Source: a bacterium
GTDB lineage: Bacteria; CAIJMQ01; JAADFP01
Length of the DNA: 11,813 nucleotides
Direction of reading: 5' to 3'
Assembly: GCA_027021085.1 (NCBI GenBank)
Contig: JALUVB010000097.1
Coordinates: forward strand, 1 to 11,813
Below are positions 5,999 to 11,813 of this stretch, one piece after another. Each line of letters opens with the position of its first letter. Positions within the stretch are counted from its first letter, which is position 1. The notes under the pieces are model-generated. The model made no database searches. It was not told where the DNA came from and was given only the letters and a program-made list of their open reading frames with translations. The position numbers and the translations under genes were made by a program.

Positions 5999-6284
5999 CA
6001 CCAGGTGGCGTGCCCTCTTCTTCTATTTCTTTTTCTGCCTGTTTTCTCAGTTTTTCAAAAGCCTGCTCCAACTCCTTTTTTCTCTTTTGCAGAGATTCCT
6101 GTGCTTCCTGAAAACGCTTATCGCGCGTGGCAGCCTCTTTGCGCAATTTTTCAATCATCCTGGAAAGCTTTTCTCCCGGCTCAATCTCCTTTCCAGCAAG
6201 GATACTTTTGGCTGTTTTCAGCTCAATATCGACTTCCAGTTTTTCCCCGCATCCTGGACAGATTATTTGAATAGTTTTTCCCAC
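5994..6284 (-). CDS. small CxxC-knuckle and coiled-coil protein, function unknown
   Basis: 96 residues starting at GTG; AGGAGG at 6290-6295 lies five bases upstream, a strong ribosome site that fixes the start. Residues 5-16 (IQIICPGCGEKL) hold one CxxC (C9, C12), half of a zinc ribbon, so metal binding would need a second chain. From about residue 36 the protein is almost all charged helix with a heptad-like pattern (EKLSRMIEKLRKE, then repeated K/E/Q-rich stretches to 90), suggesting dimerising coiled coil. No signal peptide or membrane segment. I recognise the general style of short 'CPxCG plus coiled coil' proteins but no named family. It is divergent from the MFS gene and its stop codon lies in a heptamer repeat, so the C-terminal TPPGV may be repeat-altered. 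A DNA-, RNA- or protein-bridging role is possible but unproven. Confidence 0.75.
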   Translation of the reverse strand: MGKTIQIICPGCGEKLEVDIELKTAKSILAGKEIEPGEKLSRMIEKLRKEAATRDKRFQEAQESLQKRKKELEQAFEKLRKQAEKEIEEEGTPPGV

Positions 6285-6327
6285 TATCTCCTCCTAAATA
6301 AGCAGTTTATTTATTTTAGCATTTTAA

Positions 6328-6336
6328 TGATATAAT
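6328..6336 (+). promoter_or_regulatory. extended -10 promoter for the MFS gene
   Basis: TGA-TATAAT (6328-6336) is a consensus -10 with the TGn extension, which can work without a good -35; none is seen 17 bases upstream. Transcription would start near 6343, leaving a leader of about 16 bases before the ATG. The ribosome site there is weak (TTGAGAG). The same 74-base gap must also hold the promoter of the divergent CxxC-protein gene. Confidence 0.55.
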
Positions 6337-6358
6337 TTTTCCTTGTTGAGAGCTCGAA

Positions 6359-7582
6359 ATGGATGGATGGAAAAAAAACCTTTATACAACCTGGGGAGCT
6401 GAGACCCTGGTCATAACCGGATTTCTTCTGGTTATGCCCTTCCTTCCTTACTATATCCAGGAACTGGGGATAAAAGATTTAAAACAGGTAGCCTTCTGGG
6501 CAGGTATCCTCGGTACAGCCACGGGATTTATGCTCATTATATCTACACCTTTATGGGGAATACTGGCGGATAGGTTCGGGAGGAAAATCATACTGGTAAG
6601 AGCAATGCTGGCTGCCTGTATTATCCTTTTTCTCATGGGTATAGCCAGAAATATCCAGCAATTGTTGATTCTCCGACTAATGCAGGGACTCCTCACCGGC
6701 ACTATAACCTCAGCTATTGCTCTGGTTTCAAGTATCTCGCCCAGACGCCATGCCGGATACAGCCTGGGCATTATTCAAACTTCTACCTTTATCGGAGCTT
6801 CCGTGGGGCCCTTATTGGGAGGCATTGCTGCCGACTTCTGGGGTTACAGGAACTCTTTTTTCCTTTCCAGTGCTTTAGCAGGAATTGCCTTGCTCATAGT
6901 TATATTCCGGGTAAAAGAAAAATTTATACGTCCGGGGGCCATACCAGGGAAAGAACCCTCAAGGAGAAAAAGGATAATCTCCATGGGAGATCATTTTCCA
7001 TTGATTCTCTTAATGCTTTTTCTCACGCAATTTTCTATTTTCCTTATTGCTCCTATCTTCCCCATATTTGTCCAGAAAATAATATCGCCTTCTTCGCACC
7101 TTGCCTCAACCGCGGGAATAATTTTAGCTCTCTCCGGGTTGACTAGCGCTCTCTCTGCCATTATTACAGGGAAATTAAGAGATAAAATAGGTGCCTACAA
7201 GAAAATAATTATTCCTGCCATGCTTCTGTCCGGAGTATTCTATATACTTCAATCCTTCTCAAAGGACGTAGTACAACTTTTATGGTTTCGTATTGGATAC
7301 GGGCTCATGGTGGGAGGCATTATCCCTCTTATCAATACAATTATTTATTCCATAACTTCCAGGGAAACAATAGGTAAAAATTTCGGCATCGCCGGGAGCA
7401 TTTCCGCTCTGGGCATGGCAATCGGCCCACTAACCGGCGGAATTATAGCCTCCGTTTTCACCATAAAAACTCCTTTTTTGCTGGGAGGCATCGGCCTGCT
7501 GGCTACCGGGGTAATTACCTTCTTTATCCTGGGTCACATAGAAGAAAAAACGCAGATAGGCGAAAGCCGCCAGGCGATTTAA
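6359..7582 (+). CDS. MFS transporter, DHA1-type drug/H+ antiporter family
   Basis: 407 residues, the length and hydrophobic pattern of a 12-helix major facilitator. The N-terminus WKKNLYTTW...LVMPFLPYYIQELG resembles MdtG-like multidrug exporters. Motif A is GILADRFGRK (64-73), between helices 2 and 3; a second, weaker copy GKLRDKIG lies at about 271-278 in the C half. The antiporter motif C, GASVGPLLGG (about 150-159), in helix 5 is diagnostic of proton-coupled exporters. A charged loop (about residues 187-208, rich in K and R) separates the two halves. It would sit in the inner membrane and expel a small molecule using the proton gradient; the substrate cannot be told. It is a single-gene unit with an extended -10 promoter and ends 14 bases from the convergent M24 gene, with no terminator hairpin between them. 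Confidence 0.92.
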   Translation: MDGWKKNLYTTWGAETLVITGFLLVMPFLPYYIQELGIKDLKQVAFWAGILGTATGFMLIISTPLWGILADRFGRKIILVRAMLAACIILFLMGIARNIQQLLILRLMQGLLTGTITSAIALVSSISPRRHAGYSLGIIQTSTFIGASVGPLLGGIAADFWGYRNSFFLSSALAGIALLIVIFRVKEKFIRPGAIPGKEPSRRKRIISMGDHFPLILLMLFLTQFSIFLIAPIFPIFVQKIISPSSHLASTAGIILALSGLTSALSAIITGKLRDKIGAYKKIIIPAMLLSGVFYILQSFSKDVVQLLWFRIGYGLMVGGIIPLINTIIYSITSRETIGKNFGIAGSISALGMAIGPLTGGIIASVFTIKTPFLLGGIGLLATGVITFFILGHIEEKTQIGESRQAI

Positions 7583-7596
7583 TATACCGCTATTCC

Positions 7597-8673
7597 TTAA
7601 AGAGCTAAAATATCCGGCCTTTCCCAGATTCTCCTCCCATACTCCACCTTTACTTTCGGCCAGGTAGGAGTGGAAGTAACTATAAGGGGCGATTCATCGT
7701 AGGCAATAATGGTATCTTCGCTCTTGGTCCCGGTTATGGAAGGGTTCCAGGCAAAAGCCTGCCTGAATTCTACTTTTCTATTCTCGCCTTTAGTTGCCTT
7801 GAATTCCCTGGTTCTGTATCCGGTAGGACCTCCCTGATGATGCTTCTTCCACTCTTCAGGGTAACCCTGTTCAGTATATGCCTTAACTCCCTCTTTAAAA
7901 ATTTCCCCTATACTCCTTCCTACCACGGTAGAGGAAATAAACACAGTATCCACATAACATACAGCCCTGTGTTTTCTCTCCAATTCCGCCGAGACCTTAC
8001 CCAGCGAGATTAAACGTGTCACTGAAACAGTAAGTCCGCCCCTTCTCCCACAGACCACACCCATCAACATCTTTTTCAGAGGGTTATCCGTGGGCAGGGG
8101 ATGGCGAAATTTCTCTATTCTCTCATCCGCTGCCACCAGTATTACCACAGGAGAAATACCCAGAGAGAGGAGAGACTTGCTAATTCTTCCTGCCACTTCT
8201 CGTTCCTTTACCCCTTCCTTTACCCCCATAAGCACCCATTCCAGCTCCCGGGCACATTCTCTGCCCAGAACAAAGTATCTCTCCACTTCCGAAGCAGTAA
8301 GCGAATACCTAAGAGGAGTAATCTTCTCCTCCACAGAAGGATGGCTATCCCAGGCTACCTCTTTCCCCTTTACTGTCTCCTGCAGGGAATCGGCAAGATT
8401 TTTCCACCAGGGAATTTCCTGCACTTCAATGGGTAATTCGCCCAACTCCTCTTCCTTTAACCGCAGCGCCTCTATGTTGGAAGTAAACAGGGTGACTTTT
8501 TCTTTTTCCACCAGCAGGTAGCCAATACCTTCCTCGCTATTTACAGCCACGAAATTTTCCCCTCCACAGGTAAGCCAGGAAAAATTATGCTGTCGAGTAA
8601 GAACAACTCCATCCCACTTTTCTTCTTCCATGAGCCTGTTGAGTCTGCCGATTTTTTCTTTAAACTCTTTCAT
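7597..8673 (-). CDS. M24 (pita-bread fold) protein, probable metal-free pseudo-peptidase
   Basis: 358 residues with Xaa-Pro aminopeptidase architecture: an N-terminal creatinase-like domain (about 1-125), the linker LTASEVERY, then the pita-bread domain. The five metal ligands of active M24 enzymes are Asp, Asp, His, Glu, Glu. Here the 'DxG...SDxTR' segment reads VVCGRRGGLTVSVTR (206-220), so both Asp are gone. The His site HHQGGPTGY keeps a His (H279). The 'EPG' Glu is replaced in FAWNPS (N310). Only E319 in KSEDT remains. It is therefore unlikely to bind a dinuclear metal centre or act as a standard aminopeptidase. Similar M24 members with HHQGG are often mislabelled as peptidase or 'antitoxin VapB'. 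It starts inside the end of folC (14-base overlap) behind GGGGGGA, so it is translationally coupled. Its role is unknown: a different hydrolase chemistry, ligand binding or scaffolding. Confidence 0.85.
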   Translation of the reverse strand: MKEFKEKIGRLNRLMEEEKWDGVVLTRQHNFSWLTCGGENFVAVNSEEGIGYLLVEKEKVTLFTSNIEALRLKEEELGELPIEVQEIPWWKNLADSLQETVKGKEVAWDSHPSVEEKITPLRYSLTASEVERYFVLGRECARELEWVLMGVKEGVKEREVAGRISKSLLSLGISPVVILVAADERIEKFRHPLPTDNPLKKMLMGVVCGRRGGLTVSVTRLISLGKVSAELERKHRAVCYVDTVFISSTVVGRSIGEIFKEGVKAYTEQGYPEEWKKHHQGGPTGYRTREFKATKGENRKVEFRQAFAWNPSITGTKSEDTIIAYDESPLIVTSTPTWPKVKVEYGRRIWERPDILAL

Positions 8674-9973
8674 AATTTCTATCCCCCCGTAATTTTAGTA
8701 TATATTTTCTCATCTCTCCTACCAGATAAAGAGAACCTGCCACAAAAGTCGTCGAATCAGAAGGTAGATTCTTCAGTGACTCCTCCGGCTCGGAATAAAC
8801 TCTTATGTTTTCATTGTAACATAATCCTTCCTTCTGCAAAATATGTGCAGGGACAGCCCGGGAAGAGCGAGGAGAGACAACCCGCACTTCATCAACTATG
8901 GGAAAAAGAATCTTCATAATCTCTTCCCTCTCCTTTTCTTTCAACACCCCGAAGATAAGCGTAATCCTGCCTGGTTTAAATTTCTTCTTTTTTTCTATTT
9001 CCCTGGCCAGCATCTGGGCAGCCCTGGGATTATGCGCGCCATCCATAATAATCAAGGGCCTGTGTCTCACTACCTCCATTCTTCCCGGCCACCTGGTGCC
9101 TCCAATCCCCTGGCATATACTCTCTTTATTTATCAAGGGAAACAGAGAGGATAAGACTTCTGCAGAAGCCACGGCAAGGGGCAAATTATATTTTTGATAT
9201 TCACCCAGGAGGTATGTTTTCAAGGTATATACCTGCTTCAATCCCTGCATGCCTATTTCACTGAATTTCAAATTCTCCCTGAAATAAATCACCCGGAAAT
9301 CCTTTCCCAGGGAATAAAGAGGGGAGGAGCATTCCCGGCATTTCTCCTTTATCACCTCTCCCGTACTCCCATTGCAACCTGAAATTACCGGGGTTTTTGC
9401 TTTGATTATGCCTGCCTTTTCCCGGGCAATTTCTCTTAGTGTCTCTCCCAGGTACTCCTTATGGTCAAAAGAGATAGAGGTAATCACACTTAAAACAGAA
9501 TTTACCACATTAGTGGCATCAAGCCTTCCCCCTAGGCCGACTTCCATTATCGCTATATCCACGTTGCGTTGGGAAAAATAGAGGTAAGCCATCGCCGTTA
9601 AATATTCAAAAAAAGTAGGAGAATATTTGAAGGAATCTTTAACAATGCTCTTCTTAACTCTCTCTACCAGGGCAGAGAAAGCAACAGGGGGAATTATTCT
9701 CCTTCTCCCCTTTTCCAGGATGGCAATCCTCTCTCTTACGGTGACCAAATGGGGAGAAGTATAAACTCCTACCTTCAGCCCGGCAAAAGAAAGAATAGAG
9801 GAAAGGGCAGCCACTACTGATCCCTTTCCATTTGTCCCGCCCACCAATACCACCGGGTAAGAGCGCTGAGGATTGCCTACCTCTTCTAAAAGGCTTGAGA
9901 TGCCCTCCAGGCCGAGTTTTATTCCCTGCCCTATGCGAGAATAGAGGTATTCTAAGGACTGGAGATATTCCAC
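8660..9973 (-). CDS. folC: Folylpolyglutamate synthase / dihydrofolate synthase
   Basis: 437 residues, usual length. It joins glutamate to dihydropteroate or to folates with ATP in the cytoplasm, keeping folates inside the cell. Mur-ligase-type motifs are complete: P-loop GTNGKGS (46-52), YTSPHL (71-76), EVGLGGRLDATN (144-155), SFDH (168-171), the EKAGI segment that holds the carbamylated-lysine region (185-189), RWPGRME (294-300), DGAHNP (311-316) and a C-terminal AGSLYLVGE. The start is GTG with AAGGAG (9981-9986) seven bases upstream. It overlaps the end of the AsmA-like gene by 22 bases, and its own end overlaps the M24 start by 14 bases, so the genes are one transcript. Which of the two activities dominates cannot be told from sequence alone. 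Confidence 0.95.
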   Translation of the reverse strand: MEYLQSLEYLYSRIGQGIKLGLEGISSLLEEVGNPQRSYPVVLVGGTNGKGSVVAALSSILSFAGLKVGVYTSPHLVTVRERIAILEKGRRRIIPPVAFSALVERVKKSIVKDSFKYSPTFFEYLTAMAYLYFSQRNVDIAIMEVGLGGRLDATNVVNSVLSVITSISFDHKEYLGETLREIAREKAGIIKAKTPVISGCNGSTGEVIKEKCRECSSPLYSLGKDFRVIYFRENLKFSEIGMQGLKQVYTLKTYLLGEYQKYNLPLAVASAEVLSSLFPLINKESICQGIGGTRWPGRMEVVRHRPLIIMDGAHNPRAAQMLAREIEKKKKFKPGRITLIFGVLKEKEREEIMKILFPIVDEVRVVSPRSSRAVPAHILQKEGLCYNENIRVYSEPEESLKNLPSDSTTFVAGSLYLVGEMRKYILKLRGDRNYERV

Positions 9974-10650
9974 TCTATCACTCCTTTCCCTTCTACTTTA
10001 CCCTTTTCGAGGTCAATGTCCATCTGGGAAAGTTTGAGTATCTTGTTGTCCCAGTAAAATGCAAAGTTCAAGTTTTTAACCCATTCCTGGTTTAAGGAAG
10101 AAGCGATTACTTCTCCTTCTACAGGATTTGCCCCTGAGCCTTTCAGGGTAATCTGGAAATCTCCTTTTAAGGGGAGGATGTAAGCAGGAAGGGACAACGA
10201 GGGCAATATTTCCTGCAACTTTGACAGGGGAAAGGAGTCAAGCAAAATGGTTACCTGGTAACTAAAAGGGGTTATCCCCCCTTTTCCGCTGAAGGAAAAA
10301 TTAAGATTATTCCACTCACCTTTCCCCTCTTCCACAGTCCAACCATCTTTCGCGAGACGGAAGACAACATGGGGCAAGAATACTTCTCCCGGCAACTTGT
10401 CGCCTTCAATAAGAATATTTTCCGCTTTTGCTCTCACTTTATACTCTACTGCTTCCTTCCCGGGAGAAAGGCTTCCTTCCAATTCCATCTTACCTTCCTT
10501 AATATAATAACCCTCAGCGAGGCGAAGGGAGGAAAGGTCAATATTACTTCCCGAAATTTTTACCTCCCAACCCGAAAAAAGAGGAAAGGCAAAGACAATC
10601 AGGAGAGAGATAATTCCTAATTCTCTAAATCTTAAATTTACATTTTGCAT
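9952..10650 (-). CDS. AsmA/TamB-like exported beta-rich protein, short
   Basis: 232 residues from ATG 10650, which has GGAG about 10 bases upstream. The frame is also open to a TTG at 10674 that overlaps the clpC stop as TTGA, a possible coupled start. Residues about 11-26 (LGIISLLIVFAFPLF) form a signal peptide or membrane anchor after a basic N-terminus. The rest is alternating hydrophobic and polar strand pattern with repeated 'LxGxxxxxLxG'-like turns. The segment from about 155 (ILPLKGDFQITLKGSG ... GKVEGKGVIEW) resembles AsmA, TamB and DUF748-type repeats, which in diderms sit in the periplasm and take part in lipid transport to the outer membrane. At 232 residues it is far shorter than AsmA or TamB, so homology is a guess from pattern. 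It lies between clpC and folC in one operon. Confidence 0.65.
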   Translation of the reverse strand: MQNVNLRFRELGIISLLIVFAFPLFSGWEVKISGSNIDLSSLRLAEGYYIKEGKMELEGSLSPGKEAVEYKVRAKAENILIEGDKLPGEVFLPHVVFRLAKDGWTVEEGKGEWNNLNFSFSGKGGITPFSYQVTILLDSFPLSKLQEILPSLSLPAYILPLKGDFQITLKGSGANPVEGEVIASSLNQEWVKNLNFAFYWDNKILKLSQMDIDLEKGKVEGKGVIEWNISSP

Positions 10651-10670
10651 ATTGAAATCTCTCCGGAGAG

Positions 10671-11813
10671 TCAAACCAATGAGACTAAGGCCTTTCCTAT
10701 ACAGCGGAATTTTAGTTTGCCATGCACCACGGTAGCTTCTACCCTGCTATAGGGAGTAATCTCACCTTTCAAGATTAGTTCTGCCAGGGGGTCCTCTACA
10801 TACTTTTCCAGTGTCCTCCGAAGCGGACGGGCACCAAAATCAGGATCATACCCTTTCTGGATGATAAATTCCTTGGCTTTCTGGGTAAGCTTCAGCTTGA
10901 TATGGTGAGAAGAGAGTTTATCTTCCACATCTTTGAGAAGGATATTAACTATTGCTTTCAGGTTTTTGTGGGTTAACGGCCTAAATACAATTACTTCATC
11001 CAGCCGGTTAAGAAATTCCGGGCGGAAGCGCTTCTTAACTTCCTCCAGTAGCCGTTTCTTTAATTCCTGGTAATCCACTCCGTCTTTTTCCTTCGCAAAT
11101 CCGATAGCAGCCTGCTTTTTAACGTAGGAAGTACCCAGATTTGAAGTCATGATAAACACAGTATTCCTGAAATCCACGGTATGGTGCAAAGCATCGGAAA
11201 GCCGCCCCTCGTCCATGATTTGCAGAAGTATGTTAAATATATCCGGGTGGGCTTTTTCTATCTCATCCAGCAATACCACTGAATAAGGATGACTTCTCAC
11301 TTTTTCTGTCAACTCTCCCCCTTCTTCGTAACCTACGTACCCGGGAGGAGACCCAATCAGACGAGTAACCGAGAACTTTTCCATAAATTCCGACATATCC
11401 AGCCTGATAAGGGCCGATTCAGAGCCAAACAGGAATTCTGTCAGAGCTTTTGCCAGCTCTGTTTTTCCCACCCCGGTAGGCCCAAGAAAAAGGAACGTAC
11501 CTACAGGCCGGCGCGGGTCTTTCAAGCCGGAACGCGACCTGCGGATAGCCCTGGATAGGATTTTTACAGCTTCCTCCTGTCCAACTATTCTCTTGCGAAT
11601 CTCTCTTTCCATCCGCAGTAACCGGGAAGATTCTGCATCCTCCAGGCGTGATAAAGGAATACCTGTCCATTTAGCCACTACTTCCGCCACATCTTCTTCA
11701 GTAACTTCCACTCTGCTTCTTTCTCTTATTTCTTCCAGCAACTTCTGCTCTTCACCTCTTAGCTCTGCCACTTTATCAAAATTCTGGCCTTTTATAGCTT
11801 CCAGCTTGCTCTG
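10671..11813 (-). CDS. clpC: ClpC-type AAA+ unfoldase, C-terminal half; 5' end beyond window
   Basis: The frame is open to the right edge (the GTG at 11771 is internal), so 380 C-terminal residues are seen. In visible numbering: the end of the middle coiled region (1-40), TGIPLSRLE, then the second AAA+ module with Walker A GPTGVGKT (111-118), pore loop GYVGYEEGG, Walker B VVLLDE (179-184), sensor 1 MTSN, arginine-finger region RFRPEFLNRLDE and sensor 2 GARPLRR (327-333). IGF at 237-239, after MTSNLG, is the tripeptide loop that docks unfoldases onto ClpP; together with the absence of ClpB features it supports ClpC. ClpC unfolds substrates and feeds them to ClpP in the cytoplasm. The N-domain and first ATPase module are outside the window, so any UVR or adaptor features cannot be checked. 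The AsmA-like, folC and M24 genes follow in tight succession. Confidence 0.93.
   Translation of the reverse strand, partial: QSKLEAIKGQNFDKVAELRGEEQKLLEEIRERSRVEVTEEDVAEVVAKWTGIPLSRLEDAESSRLLRMEREIRKRIVGQEEAVKILSRAIRRSRSGLKDPRRPVGTFLFLGPTGVGKTELAKALTEFLFGSESALIRLDMSEFMEKFSVTRLIGSPPGYVGYEEGGELTEKVRSHPYSVVLLDEIEKAHPDIFNILLQIMDEGRLSDALHHTVDFRNTVFIMTSNLGTSYVKKQAAIGFAKEKDGVDYQELKKRLLEEVKKRFRPEFLNRLDEVIVFRPLTHKNLKAIVNILLKDVEDKLSSHHIKLKLTQKAKEFIIQKGYDPDFGARPLRRTLEKYVEDPLAELILKGEITPYSRVEATVVHGKLKFRCIGKALVSLV

Noticed and set aside
6005-6335. Plus-strand frames opposite the small CxxC protein
   Set aside because: They have no ribosome site, and the minus-strand frame has a strong AGGAGG and a CPGCG motif; the plus-strand ones are phenylalanine- and leucine-rich shadows.

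Overview
The window looks like a piece of the chromosome of an uncultivated diderm bacterium of moderate, slightly AT-rich base composition. Bacterial status rests on bacterial tRNAs, Shine-Dalgarno sites, EF4 (LepA), FolC and a ClpC-type ATPase. An AsmA/TamB-like exported protein hints at an outer membrane. I cannot fix the phylum. The divergent EF4 and the intergenic DNA full of short-period repeats suggest a candidate-phylum lineage, but that is inference.

Layout. (1) 1-3004, minus strand: a likely three-gene operon read HIT-family nucleotide hydrolase/transferase, SPL-family radical SAM protein, then a GT39/PMT-type membrane glycosyltransferase whose 3' end lies off the left edge. (2) 3005-3401: gene-free, packed with short tandem repeats and one palindrome. 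(3) 3402-3619: tRNA-Arg(TCG) and tRNA-His(GTG), plus strand. (4) 3822-5591: lepA, plus strand. (5) 5592-5993: a second gene-free repeat region, part of which repeats the order of repeat types in region 2 in inverted orientation. (6) 5994-6284, minus: a small protein with one CxxC knuckle and a coiled coil, divergent from (7) 6359-7582, plus: an MFS drug/H+ antiporter-like transporter. (8) 7597-11813, minus: a tightly packed operon read clpC (5' end off the right edge), an AsmA-like exported protein, folC, and an M24-fold protein that lacks most of the family's metal ligands. The last two junctions overlap and the first leaves a gap of about 20 bases.

Most of the window is housekeeping: protein quality control (ClpC), folate polyglutamylation (FolC), translation (EF4, two tRNAs), envelope glycosylation and efflux. 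The accessory interest is in three places. The first is the family of mostly 7-bp-period intergenic repeats forming an inverted pair of composites around the tRNA-lepA segment. The second is the apparent M24 pseudoenzyme at the end of the clpC-folC operon. The third is the radical SAM protein with a second cysteine cluster at its C-terminus. I see no CRISPR array, transposase, phage gene, toxin-antitoxin pair or obvious defence system, and no convincing wholly new multi-gene system.
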